A model generated the notes under the pieces. That model was not told the DNA's origin and ran no database searches. It saw only the letters and a program-made list of their open reading frames with translations. A DNA stretch of 64,000 bases from Blautia faecis (GTDB lineage: Bacteria; Bacillota; Clostridia; Lachnospirales; Lachnospiraceae), in contig NZ_JAJCIA010000004.1 of the NCBI RefSeq assembly GCF_020554845.1, forward strand, positions 62,001 to 126,000, written 5' to 3'. Positions 1 through 7,882 of the stretch are shown here, in pieces (position 1 is the first letter of the stretch; each line of letters starts with the position of its first letter). The position numbers and the translations under genes were made by a program.

Positions 1-1229
1 ACTTCCTCGAACTTCAGCTTCTGACCGTCACGGACAACAAACACATCATCGTAGTGACCATCGCTGTGTTCGATGTACCGCTTCACGATCACATCCACGA
101 ACTTCGGGTCCAGCTCGATGCCCCGGCACACACGGTCGGTCTCCTCACAGGCGATCAGGGTCGAGCCGCTGCCCAGGAACGGATCGAGAACGATACCGTT
201 GGTCATGGTGGAGTTGCGGATCGGATAGCTCATCAGGCCGATGGGCTTCATGGTCGGATGGTCCTTGTTGGACTTCGGCCGGTCATACTCCCAGATGGTC
301 GTCTGCTTCCGGTCGGAATACCACTGGTGTTTTCCCTTCTGCTTCCAGCCGTAAAGACACGGCTCGTGCTGCCACTGGTAAGGACTGCGTCCCAGCACCA
401 GCGCATTCTTCTTCCAGATACAGCACCCGGACAGGTAGAACCCGGCATCCTTGAATGCCTTACGGAAATTCAAACCCTCGGTATCGGCATGGAAGATATA
501 GATGGAACCATCATCTGCCAGATGACCGTGCATCTGCTGGAACGCTGCCAGAAGGAACTGGTAAAATTCCGAATCACTCATGTTGTCATTCATGATCTTA
601 CCGGCCGTCTCTTCCACATCCACGTTATAAGGGGGATCGGAAAGGACCATATTTGCCTTGGTTCCGTCCATCAGGGTGTCGTAGCATTCTGCTTTGGTGG
701 AATCACCGCACAGAACGATGTGCTTTCCCAGATGCCAAAGGTCACCCTCTTTGGAGAAGCATGGCTGCTTCAGCTCGGATTCCACATCGAAGTCATCTTC
801 CTTGACCTCTTTGCTGTGGACTTTGTTGAACAGCGTCTCAATCTCCGGCGGCTCAAAGCCGGTCTTGCCAAGATCGAAGTTGGAATCTTCGATGTCTTTC
901 AGAAGGTCGGCCAGCAGGGCATCATCCCATGCACCCGTGATCTTGTTGAGCGCAATGTTCAGGGCTTTTTCCCTGGTCTTGTCGATGTCCACCACCGCAC
1001 AAGGCACTTCGGTATAGCCCAGCTCCATCGCTACGGTCAATCTCTGGTGGCCACCGATGATTGTCCTATCGGCATTGACCACCAAAGGATCTGCGAACCC
1101 GAACTCCGTGATGGAGTTCTTGATCTTCTCGTACTCTTTATCCCCCGGCTTCAGCTTTTTCCGGGGATTGTATGCGGCCGGCTTGAGTACGGACACCGGC
1201 AGCATCTTCAGTTCAGCAGTCGCTTTCAT
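1..1229 (-). CDS. ParB-like / DNA methyltransferase fusion (partial, 3' end outside window)
   Basis: Read on the minus strand from the ATG at 1227-1229, preceded by GGAGGG. The N-terminal ~110 residues form a ParB/sulfiredoxin-type domain (NPRKKLKPGD near the start, then GGHQRL, residues 60-65), and the rest is an amino-methyltransferase of the N6-adenine/N4-cytosine class: DPPYNV is the catalytic motif IV and DPFLGSGST the SAM-binding motif. The order catalytic motif before SAM motif fits a beta-class enzyme. Such fusions are typical of Firmicutes prophages near the terminase genes and modify phage DNA. The reading frame is still open at base 1, so the C terminus is missing. It sits last in a long co-directional phage run that also encodes SAM synthetase, which would supply its methyl donor. 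Confidence 0.93.
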   Translation of the reverse strand, partial: MKATAELKMLPVSVLKPAAYNPRKKLKPGDKEYEKIKNSITEFGFADPLVVNADRTIIGGHQRLTVAMELGYTEVPCAVVDIDKTREKALNIALNKITGAWDDALLADLLKDIEDSNFDLGKTGFEPPEIETLFNKVHSKEVKEDDFDVESELKQPCFSKEGDLWHLGKHIVLCGDSTKAECYDTLMDGTKANMVLSDPPYNVDVEETAGKIMNDNMSDSEFYQFLLAAFQQMHGHLADDGSIYIFHADTEGLNFRKAFKDAGFYLSGCCIWKKNALVLGRSPYQWQHEPCLYGWKQKGKHQWYSDRKQTTIWEYDRPKSNKDHPTMKPIGLMSYPIRNSTMTNGIVLDPFLGSGSTLIACEETDRVCRGIELDPKFVDVIVKRYIEHSDGHYDDVFVVRDGQKLKFEE

Positions 1230-1250
1230 GTAAGCCCTCCTAATTCAGAT

Positions 1251-1475
1251 TCACATGCGCATGACCCCGGAGAACGGCACGAAAAAGGAGCCGAACAAAA
1301 AGCCCGACTCCATCTCATCTCCATCTTCCTGCGGCTGTTCAGCCATCTCGCACCATTCCGGGTTTTCCCCGTTCACGGATGCCAGGACCTTATCTTCCGC
1401 ATCGTCAATCGCATGTACACAGATACCCCCGGTGTTGAACATCGGAAACACACCGATAATCTTACTCACCCTCAT
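1251..1475 (-). CDS. Small hypothetical phage protein (74 aa)
   Basis: A 74-residue acidic reading frame, MRVSKIIGVFPMFNTGG at the N terminus, between the zinc-ribbon gene (whose 3' end it overlaps by 14 bp) and the methyltransferase gene. No known domain is recognised. The 5' overlap with the preceding gene and the tight 21-bp spacing to the next indicate translational coupling inside the phage operon. A reading frame of this size opposite the antisense frames in this GC-rich stretch could be chance, but the position fills an otherwise unexplained gap in a gapless operon. Confidence 0.6.
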   Translation of the reverse strand: MRVSKIIGVFPMFNTGGICVHAIDDAEDKVLASVNGENPEWCEMAEQPQEDGDEMESGFLFGSFFVPFSGVMRM

Positions 1476-1956
1476 CCACTCCCTTCATCCCGTATCGATA
1501 ATCCCAATAACAATTCAGGCTGCAAAACTTCCGCTGCCGTTTTCCTTCATCTACGGCATGGAACTCCCTTCCACAGTTTTTACAGACCGCGATCCGAAAA
1601 GGCTTATGCTGCCTGTAATATTCCTCCCGGCAAGCCGGAGAACAGAACCGTCTCCGACCACTGTTTCCTCTCTGTACGAGAATGCGTCCGCAAACCGGAC
1701 AGCGCCGTTCCCCCGACCCATCCGGTGGCTGTAACTGGCAGCTCCCCGTTTCCGGCAGACCCAGTTCCCGGCAGTAATCTGTGACCTGTTCCAAAGAAAG
1801 CCCTGTGTTTTCTGCGATCTCCACACATTCAAACCCGGCAAGCCGCTGGCTTCGGACTTCTTCTCTCTCCGGGCGGTACTCATAGCCCTCAAACACACAG
1901 TCCAGCCGGACACCGTTCTTTACCACATCACGTTCTATGTTCAGCGGTTCTTCCAT
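1462..1956 (-). CDS. Phage zinc-ribbon protein with HTH-like region
   Basis: A 164-residue protein with two treble-clef/zinc-ribbon units in the C-terminal half: CPVCGRILVQRGNSGRRRFC followed by SPAC, and CKNCGREF with CSLNC. Residues about 35-70 (RLAGFECVEIAENTGLSLEQV) look like a helix-turn-helix. The start is placed at the second ATG (1956) because GGAGGG lies 9 bases before it but only 2-3 bases before the first ATG at 1962. A nucleic-acid-binding, possibly regulatory role is inferred; similar double zinc-ribbon proteins occur between the HNH and terminase genes of Clostridia phages. It overlaps the 3' end of the upstream zinc-ribbon gene. Confidence 0.75.
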   Translation of the reverse strand: MEEPLNIERDVVKNGVRLDCVFEGYEYRPEREEVRSQRLAGFECVEIAENTGLSLEQVTDYCRELGLPETGSCQLQPPDGSGERRCPVCGRILVQRGNSGRRRFCSPACREEYYRQHKPFRIAVCKNCGREFHAVDEGKRQRKFCSLNCYWDYRYGMKGVDEGE

Positions 1957-2248
1957 TTGCATCGCCCTCCTTCCAGCGTCCTTTGTTTGCACAGGCACGG
2001 CTGCAATATTTCCGTTCCAGACCATACTGGTGCCGGTAGGAAAACTCCCTGCCGCACACCGGGCAGATCTTCGACCGCACGGTCTTCCAGTTCTCCGGCT
2101 TTGGATGGGTGTTGTTCCACCGTGACCGGCATTCCGGTGAGCAGAACTTCCGTGGTCTGCCTTTATGGTTTGGTACGATTGCCGTACCGCACTGAGGGCA
2201 GAAGGAAAACGCCATGTCCCTGATCATCTCAGCCGTGTAATCTTCCAT
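1928..2248 (-). CDS. Phage zinc-ribbon protein (106 aa)
   Basis: Two CxxC...C...C units are visible: CPQCGTAIVPNHKGRPRKFC with SPEC, and CPVCGREFSYRHQYGLERKYC with SRAC, each resembling the zinc fingers of the following gene, so the two genes look like relatives from a duplication. Starts at 2248 behind a GAGGTGAGGG ribosome binding site. The protein is small, basic in its linker and probably binds nucleic acid; exact role unknown. The gene overlaps the next by 29 bp in another frame. Confidence 0.75.
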   Translation of the reverse strand: MEDYTAEMIRDMAFSFCPQCGTAIVPNHKGRPRKFCSPECRSRWNNTHPKPENWKTVRSKICPVCGREFSYRHQYGLERKYCSRACANKGRWKEGDANGRTAEHRT

Positions 2249-2648
2249 CCGCCCTCACCTCACTCTCATTTTTCGCCGTTTCTTCGGCGGTTTCTTAGAA
2301 AAATTTCAAAATACATACGAAAAGCAGCGAAGTGGAAATCGGCACTGCACCGCCAGGTTGGATCGTTGTTGCGGCGGCCGATTCCCGCTCGCCCCTGTTC
2401 CTCCCGGAACAAGCTAAAATGTGCGAAAGCTCCCTGTTTACAAGAGGTTTCACACACTTTGGTTCATTTCGGGGAAAAAGAATGGCACCGGAACCGAAGC
2501 TCCGATGCCTGTACATTTTCCTGTTTCATTTTGCGCCGTTAATCCTCTGACCCCCGGCCTATCAATTTTGCGGTTTTTCACAGAAAAGGGCGCACCGGTC
2601 TCCGTGTGACTTCACCGTAGAGAAGTGACCCCGGCCCCAGCGGGGGTG
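2249..2648. other. 400-bp gap between HNH and zinc-ribbon genes
   Basis: No convincing gene: the overlapping short frames on both strands lack ribosome binding sites and domain signals. The HNH-proximal half is G/C-rich and contains GGCCGGGGTC-type inverted blocks near 2550-2650. In HK97-like phages the small terminase gene and the cohesive-end site lie next to the HNH gene, so this is where a cos region would be expected, but no terminase small subunit could be recognised. The assignment as cos is inference only. Confidence 0.35.
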
Positions 2649-3008
2649 TCAGTAGGTGTAGGTCGGGTTGATGTCTTCGGTCAGCGTCTTCTTATCGTGG
2701 CAGCTCTTGCACAGCGACTGCCAGTTGTTCTGGTCCCAGAAAAGTTTCTGGTCACCACGGTGCGGAATGATGTGATCCACCACCGTTGCCCGGACGTACT
2801 TGCCCTTCTTGGCACACTGCACACACAGCGGATGGGCTTCCAGATACGACTTTCTGGCTTTCTGCCACCGTCTGTTGTATCCACGCTTCGCTGCCGGGCG
2901 GGTGGCTTCTGGGTGGAGAGGCAGGTGCTTCTCACAGTAAAGCCGGCCGGGTTCGACCAGCTCCGGACAGCCGGGGTGATGGCACGGTGTCTTTGGTCTG
3001 TACGGCAT
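2649..3008 (-). CDS. HNH endonuclease (phage packaging-associated)
   Basis: A 119-residue protein with the HNH signature: VVDHIIPHRGD (first His pair), the Asn-rich LFWDQNNWQSLC, and CKSCHDKKT, plus an N-terminal zinc pair CHHPGCPEL / CEKH and a second C..C. This small HNH type is standard beside the terminase of cos-type phages, where it nicks DNA during genome packaging. The gene starts 4 bp after metK ends, with GGGAGG ahead of the ATG. Length and motifs match the family well. Confidence 0.9.
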   Translation of the reverse strand: MPYRPKTPCHHPGCPELVEPGRLYCEKHLPLHPEATRPAAKRGYNRRWQKARKSYLEAHPLCVQCAKKGKYVRATVVDHIIPHRGDQKLFWDQNNWQSLCKSCHDKKTLTEDINPTYTY

Positions 3009-3011
3009 AGG

Positions 3012-4079
3012 TCAGTCCTCCCACGGAAGCCCAGCCTTACCGAAGTGACCGTAAGCACTGACCTTGTTGTAATCTACATCCAGCAGTCCCAGCCGCTTGA
3101 TGATACCCTGCGGGGTCAGGTCGTAGCTGTCATGGACGTAGGCTTCGATGAAGTCAAGGGACTGGTGCTCCGTACCGAAGCACTCCACAGCCACACCCAC
3201 CGGCTGTATCACACCGATAGCGTAGGCCAGCTGGACTTCGCACTTGTCAGCGTAGCCCGCCTGCACGATGTCTTTGGCGATCTTCCGAGCCATGTATGCT
3301 GCGGAGCGATCCACCTTGGTGGGGTCTTTACCGCTCAGAGCACCGCCACCCATGCGACCGATGCCACCGTAGGTATCGCACGCCAGCTTCCGGCCAGTCA
3401 CACCACAGTCAGCATAGCTGCCGCCCAGCACGAAACGACCGGTCGGATTAACCAGCTTCGTGAAGTCACCATCCAGACCGTACTCGCAGGCGGCCAGCAC
3501 CATCATGGATTCGATGATATGCCGGAAGTCGCTGACCTCCACATCCGGGCTGTGCTGCACGGAGCAGAGGAAGGTGGTGATTCGGCCGGTGTCGTAATCG
3601 TAGCTGACCTGCGCCTTGGCATCTGCTCGAAACATCTTGGACGGATGGTTCTTCAGCAACTGCAGGAACTTGGTGGCGACCATGTACGGAATCGGCATCT
3701 GCTCTGCCGTCTCGTTGGTGGCGTAGCCGTACATGATGCCCTGATCACCGGCACCGCCCTTGTCCACACCCATTGCAATATCCGGCGACTGCTTGTCCAC
3801 CAGAATGCCGATGCGGAGAAGCTCGGTCAGGTTCCAGCCCAGCTTTTCAGCACCGATGCGGTTGAACACATCGTGAACGATCTGGTTGTAGTTTGGCCGA
3901 TAATCGGTAGTGACTTCGCCGGCAATAAAAAGCTGGCTCTTTTTCAGCAGACACTCGATTGCCACACGGGCGTTCCTGTCATGCTGGAGAATGTCGGTCA
4001 CGATGGCATCTGCGATCTGGTCACAGATCTTATCGGGATGACCATTGCTGACCTGTTCACAGGTAATAATCTTACTCAT
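3012..4079 (-). CDS. metK: S-adenosylmethionine synthetase, phage-type
   Basis: Makes S-adenosylmethionine from methionine and ATP. Signature motifs are present: GHPDKICDQIADA (residues 13-25), GAGDQGIMYG (about 110), and GGGALSGKDPTKVDRSAAY (about 260). It is 355 residues against roughly 380-400 for cellular enzymes. The loop normally written GGPxGDxGLTGRK reads GGSYADCGVTGRK, so one glycine and the usual His/Pro are replaced. Viral metK genes like this are recurrent in Firmicutes phages. Neighbours suggest it feeds the ParB-methyltransferase gene downstream. GAGAGGAC precedes the ATG. Confidence 0.94.
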   Translation of the reverse strand: MSKIITCEQVSNGHPDKICDQIADAIVTDILQHDRNARVAIECLLKKSQLFIAGEVTTDYRPNYNQIVHDVFNRIGAEKLGWNLTELLRIGILVDKQSPDIAMGVDKGGAGDQGIMYGYATNETAEQMPIPYMVATKFLQLLKNHPSKMFRADAKAQVSYDYDTGRITTFLCSVQHSPDVEVSDFRHIIESMMVLAACEYGLDGDFTKLVNPTGRFVLGGSYADCGVTGRKLACDTYGGIGRMGGGALSGKDPTKVDRSAAYMARKIAKDIVQAGYADKCEVQLAYAIGVIQPVGVAVECFGTEHQSLDFIEAYVHDSYDLTPQGIIKRLGLLDVDYNKVSAYGHFGKAGLPWED

Positions 4080-4108
4080 GTTCTGTCCTCTCTTTCATGT
4101 ATCACAAA

Positions 4109-4160
4109 GCAGGCCGCCTTTGCCCATGCCCACAAATAGGCTCCCACAAAAGCGGCCTGC
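4109..4160 (-). promoter_or_regulatory. Strong hairpin in the metK leader
   Basis: GCAGGCCGC at 4109-4117 pairs with GCGGCCTGC at 4152-4160, with further TTTG/CAAA pairing inside, 30 bp upstream of the metK start. There is no U-run after it on the minus strand, so it is not a simple terminator. It does not match a SAM riboswitch I can recognise. Confidence 0.45.
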
Positions 4161-4199
4161 GATGTTCCATTGTGTAGTTCCAATGTGTCCTCTGAATCT

Positions 4200-4557
4200 G
4201 TTGCTGGTGTGTTGCTGGCGCTTTCCTCACAAAGCGAGGTGTCCAGTCCCCAAAAATATTGATTTTACGCACTTTTCAGGGGTGTTAAGATCTATATTTT
4301 TTCTTTTGTTGCTATTGTTGCTAGTAAAAAGTAAATAGTATATAAAAGAAAATAATATAAATAAAATAGGGTTTTCACTCGCAACACTCGCAACAGCACC
4401 GAAAACCTTTGATTTTCCTACGTTTTTCTGTTGCTGGGGCGTTGCTGCTGTTGCTGGTAACGTGACTCCGAAGTCGTGTGTTGCTGGTATTTTGATGGGA
4501 ACTTATGAAAATCAAAAACAATAGATTTCACTGTGTTCTTCCAGCAACAGCCGCAAC
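4200..4557. other. Candidate phage replication origin: GTTGC iterons around an AT-rich core
   Basis: At least nine copies of GTTGCTG-like motifs or their inverse GCAAC occur in this 360-bp noncoding stretch: GTTGCTGG at 4200, 4211, 4430, 4450, 4480, GTTGCT at 4308, 4317, 4441, and the inverse as ACTCGCAAC twice (4377, 4386) and CCAGCAACAGCCGCAAC (4541-4557). Between 4325 and 4375 lies a nearly pure A/T block. Iterons flanking an AT-rich unwinding region directly downstream of a primase-helicase gene is the layout of a theta-type phage origin. Function is inferred. Confidence 0.5.
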
Positions 4558-4585
4558 AAATCCGTCCGTACCTTGAATTTCAAGC

Positions 4586-6997
4586 TCATGATGTCAATGG
4601 TGCAAAGTCCTCTTTTGACTCTTCACTTGCCGTGAACGCCACATCCAGGACCATCGGAGTCGTACTGCTGGAGGCACCGTCATTCGGACGCTTTCTTGCA
4701 GTCTTGTACCGCTTTTCAATCTCCTGGTTTAGATTCTTGGCTGCCTCTGCCCGGTAGCCATTCTCTCCACACCACTCTTTGTAGCGTGTGTAAACTGCAC
4801 CGCGCCGAAGCTCACACCCTTCCTTTTCTTCAATGCATTCATCAAAAAACTGACCCATCTTATCTGAGAATATCTGATAGTCCGTTGTTGCCTGAACGAC
4901 AGAATCCGGCATGGCAAGTCCCTGACTGCGGAACAGCTTATAGCCTTCGAGCATCCAGTTCAGAATGCCGGACATATTTTCCGGTTTAGCAAAAGTGGAC
5001 TTTAGATCCTTATCCTGTTCATTTTCTTCAAAATGCCGGTCAAACGGAATGATTTTGATTCGGCCAGACTCAAACAGCGTAAGGTCTGTGATATTCGGAC
5101 GATGGTTCGTGTTGATGAAAATTTTGAAGTTCGGTCGGAACTCAAAACTGTTCTCATGCAGATACCGGGCTGTGATCGTATCGTTACCGGTCAGTCGTTT
5201 GGTAAGAGCTGCATCCAGAGTGATCTTTTTCTCCGGCTCGGAGATGTTTACAAAACGAGAGCCGGCAAGCCGGGCGATTTCCTCAGACGGTCCTCCGCTC
5301 TGGCTGTTAAACTTCGCCTGCAGCATGGTCGGATCTGCATTTTTACCGTACTCGCCCATAATACGCAGAATACTCTCCATTGTGGTACCCTTACCGTTTC
5401 TGGATGTCGGACCGTACAGAATAAACAAGCACTCCATGCGGGTGTCACCAGTCAACGAGTATCCGATAGCCTTCTGAAGATAGTCTGCTCTGGCCTTATC
5501 CCCCTGCATGATCTCCGTGATGAACGTCCGCCAGCGAGGGCAGTCGGCATCCGGGGCATATATCACAGGGGACACTTTTGTGAGAAAATCCTCCGGGCGG
5601 TGTTCCCGGAATTCCATCGTCCGCAGATCCAGTGTTCCATTTTTGCAGTTGAACAGATAGATATCCTGATCGTACTGCTTCATGGACAGTGGGAATACGG
5701 ACTTCGCGTCTTTCAGCATCGTGTCACGGTGCTTGCGTTGCTGGAGTTTCCGGACGCGGTCGATGAACCGCTTTCTGACATCCTCTTCTGTAATCTTCAA
5801 TGCAAACAGATACAGCTTATCTGCCAGATATTTCGCAAGCTCTGCCACCTTAAGGTTCTCCATATCCGGCTGCCAGACAACTCCATCATAGACAAACCAG
5901 ATGCCGCGTTCACTGTTGTACCGTGCGATAGGCTTGAAAAAATCGGCGAACATGTTGCCCAAACCGATCTCATCCCTGCCGTAGCGCGGATTCGTGTGCG
6001 GAGCCATTTCTTCCAGCGACAGCGTGAGCTTGCTGATGTCCGGTGGCCGCTCCGCCTCTTTATCATCAGAGTCAAGATTTGCAAACTCCTCATCCACAAT
6101 GTCCTGCGCGTTGACAGGAATGTAAACGGAAGCGCAGGTATTGACTGTGTTGCGGATAGAGATGGCACCGTAGGTTGAACCAGCCTGTTTGCGATCCCAC
6201 TTCGGGCGCATCAGACCAGATGTGCGGAAGATGCGGTCCATCTGCTCCTCATCACAGCCGCACCAGAATGCCAGAATAGACAGGAACGCCATATCTGCAT
6301 CCGACTGGCTGCCGTAGAGGTCTTCCCACTCACCGGCAAAGAGCTTTTTGAACTTTTCGGAGTTGCTGGCCTCGTTGGCGTGTGCGATGACAGCCTCATC
6401 ATCCAGATACGAATGGTGCTGGAAATGTGTCTGCTGCACCTGCTTGTTTCGCTTCATCAGCGTATCCAGCAGAGTGGTCATCGCCGTTTCATCGTTCGGG
6501 ATCTCACCTGTGCGGTAAACATCTCCCGTTACGGTGACGAAGCGGTTTGTCGCACTGGGCATATACACTTCCAGACCCTTGCTGCGATTGTTGATGTAGT
6601 AGACTGTCTTGTCGTAAACATAGTCCTCTGGCACATGGAAGAATCCACGCAGTCCTTTGCCGGACGGTGACTTTTCCACATACGCTGTAGGGAAGATTGA
6701 AAGTACGGTGTCCGCCGTATCGTTCAGTGTGCCGTCTTCACGGATACAGTGGTCGATATCGAAAGCTCCGATGCCACTGCCAACCGCAATGCCGATTCCG
6801 TCATAGCCGCCCATCGCGTAAGTGACAAGCGTAGTCTTGAAATCCGCAAAGGTGCGAAGGTCATTGATCCTGGCTCTGTCACCGTTCTCCGGGTTATACG
6901 GCATCTTAGTCTTCTGACCGTTCCGCTTTTCAAATTTCCAGACACAAAACCGGCAGGAGGACTTCAGCTCCGCCGGGATGTTTTTGATATCCACCAT
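4586..6997 (-). CDS. Phage DNA primase-helicase (D5/P4 family)
   Basis: An 803-residue replication protein. The N-terminal third resembles an archaeo-eukaryotic-type primase (GIGAFDIDHC at residues 77-84 carries the metal-binding DxD-like pair). The C-terminal third is an SF3 helicase with Walker A GPTSRNGKGTT at about 530 and the sensor-like FINTNHRPNI about 110 residues later, preceded by a D5 N-terminal domain. The start at 6997 is chosen because AAAGGAGG lies 8 bases before it; the frame extends 39 codons further without support. Expected to prime and unwind phage DNA. The candidate origin lies immediately downstream, and the MazF-like gene ends 5 bp upstream. Confidence 0.92.
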   Translation of the reverse strand: MVDIKNIPAELKSSCRFCVWKFEKRNGQKTKMPYNPENGDRARINDLRTFADFKTTLVTYAMGGYDGIGIAVGSGIGAFDIDHCIREDGTLNDTADTVLSIFPTAYVEKSPSGKGLRGFFHVPEDYVYDKTVYYINNRSKGLEVYMPSATNRFVTVTGDVYRTGEIPNDETAMTTLLDTLMKRNKQVQQTHFQHHSYLDDEAVIAHANEASNSEKFKKLFAGEWEDLYGSQSDADMAFLSILAFWCGCDEEQMDRIFRTSGLMRPKWDRKQAGSTYGAISIRNTVNTCASVYIPVNAQDIVDEEFANLDSDDKEAERPPDISKLTLSLEEMAPHTNPRYGRDEIGLGNMFADFFKPIARYNSERGIWFVYDGVVWQPDMENLKVAELAKYLADKLYLFALKITEEDVRKRFIDRVRKLQQRKHRDTMLKDAKSVFPLSMKQYDQDIYLFNCKNGTLDLRTMEFREHRPEDFLTKVSPVIYAPDADCPRWRTFITEIMQGDKARADYLQKAIGYSLTGDTRMECLFILYGPTSRNGKGTTMESILRIMGEYGKNADPTMLQAKFNSQSGGPSEEIARLAGSRFVNISEPEKKITLDAALTKRLTGNDTITARYLHENSFEFRPNFKIFINTNHRPNITDLTLFESGRIKIIPFDRHFEENEQDKDLKSTFAKPENMSGILNWMLEGYKLFRSQGLAMPDSVVQATTDYQIFSDKMGQFFDECIEEKEGCELRRGAVYTRYKEWCGENGYRAEAAKNLNQEIEKRYKTARKRPNDGASSSTTPMVLDVAFTASEESKEDFAPLTS

Positions 6998-7002
6998 AGC
7001 GG

Positions 7003-7584
7003 TCAGACCTCCTTTCTCGTAGAATTCGTGCCATGTGTTGAAGCCCGCATCGCAAACTGCTTTGTAACAGCGGCTTCGATCTCGTACTTCTTCTGAACGG
7101 AGACCACACAGCAAAACCGATTAAACAGAACCAACTTGTCGATGGTTGTGATCTGCTCCACCAGCAGGATGGAATCCTCCAAATGCTCATCCCTGAGCAT
7201 CTCACACTCTTTTTCTGTAAGTACGATGTGTACCGGAAGTTCCAGCTTCTTCAACTTGGAACTCAGCGGAATCACTGTAATGACCGGGGAATTACGATTC
7301 GCCACGTCATTGCTGATGACCAGAACTGGACGTGTACCGCTCTGCACCGAAGTGCCAGAGTGATCGCCTAGCTCTGCGAACCAGACTTCATACTGTTTTG
7401 GAGTTCTCACAGTCGGCCACTGGTAGGTCGGCATATCATTAAACGGTGTTTCTTTCGATGCCGGCCGCCAGGATACTGCTGACTTGCGGCACTTCTTGGT
7501 TTTTCCGCATTGATTGATGTACTTGTTGACATGAATCTTGCGACCATGCACACTATGTCTTGCATTTTTCTTCTTGCGCCCCAT
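7003..7584 (-). CDS. MazF/PemK-like toxin-family protein with basic N-terminal extension
   Basis: A 193-residue protein whose residues about 60-165 form a CcdB/MazF fold: YEVWFAELGDHSGTSVQSGT, then RPVLVISND, VITVIPLSSK and LLVEQITTIDK, all hallmarks of PemK/MazF RNases. The N-terminal ~60 residues (MGRKKKNARHSVHGRK...) are strongly basic with a CGKTKKC pair and are not part of the family. No antitoxin gene is adjacent: it is followed by the primase gene. So it may have been adopted as a phage regulator or host-takeover RNase. The ATG at 7584 has AAGGAGG at good spacing. It is the first gene after its own promoter and attenuator-like hairpin. Confidence 0.82.
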   Translation of the reverse strand: MGRKKKNARHSVHGRKIHVNKYINQCGKTKKCRKSAVSWRPASKETPFNDMPTYQWPTVRTPKQYEVWFAELGDHSGTSVQSGTRPVLVISNDVANRNSPVITVIPLSSKLKKLELPVHIVLTEKECEMLRDEHLEDSILLVEQITTIDKLVLFNRFCCVVSVQKKYEIEAAVTKQFAMRASTHGTNSTRKEV

Positions 7585-7633
7585 ACGGGTTCCACCTCCT
7601 TGACGCATAATAAAAAAAGCCAAAGAGGGCATG

Positions 7634-7665
7634 AAAAAAGCCGACAGGATTTTGACCTATCGGCT
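7634..7665 (-). terminator. Intrinsic terminator / attenuator upstream of the mazF-like gene
   Basis: On the minus strand AGCCGATAGG and CCTGTCGGCT form a perfect 10-bp stem with a 7-base loop followed by TTTTTT. It lies between the promoter at 7701-7729 and the gene start at 7584, so the transcript must pass it; attenuation or antitermination is inferred. Confidence 0.75.
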
Positions 7666-7700
7666 GTTTGTTTGCTTCTCTTTAGCTTTTGACAGTTTAT

Positions 7701-7729
7701 ATTATAGCACGGGTCTACATACGATGCAA
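7701..7729 (-). promoter_or_regulatory. Sigma-A-type promoter for mazF-primase
   Basis: Minus-strand -35 TTGCAT (7724-7729), 17-bp spacer, -10 TATAAT (7701-7706). It gives a leader of about 110 bases containing the hairpin at 7634-7665. Confidence 0.75.
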
Positions 7730-7738
7730 TGCGTTTTT

Positions 7739-7786
7739 TCTCCAATATAAGCCATTTTTCTCCAATTAAAAGCAATTCTCTCCATT
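7739..7786 (-). repeat. Three operator-like direct repeats spaced exactly 20 bp
   Basis: TCTCCAAT at 7739, TCTCCAAT at 7759 and TCTCCATT at 7779 (ATTGGAGA on the minus strand) stand on one DNA face directly upstream of the -35 box of the mazF-primase promoter. Activator or repressor binding is inferred from phasing and position. Confidence 0.55.
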
Positions 7787-7847
7787 TATGATGAAAAGCT
7801 CTGAAAAGTTATAGCTCTCGATGTTTTATCGTGACTGGTAAAAATTC

Positions 7848-7882
7848 AAAAAAGGGAAGTGAACTCCTGAAGTTCACTTCCC
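7848..7882 (-). terminator. Terminator of the upstream phage operon segment
   Basis: Minus strand: GGGAAGTGAAC, short loop, GTTCACTTCCC, then TTTTTT. The stem begins at the stop codon region of the 7874-8329 gene, so transcription from the right stops here before the next promoter. Confidence 0.8.

Noticed and set aside
54..1784. A 576-codon plus-strand frame
   Set aside because: Antisense to the methyltransferase and zinc-ribbon genes; it exists because of their G/C-rich codons and has no ribosome binding site.
2625..4139. A 504-codon plus-strand frame
   Set aside because: Antisense shadow of metK and HNH; no motif and no start site.
3600..4600. SAM riboswitch upstream of metK
   Set aside because: A strong hairpin is present but none of the SAM riboswitch cores can be recognised.
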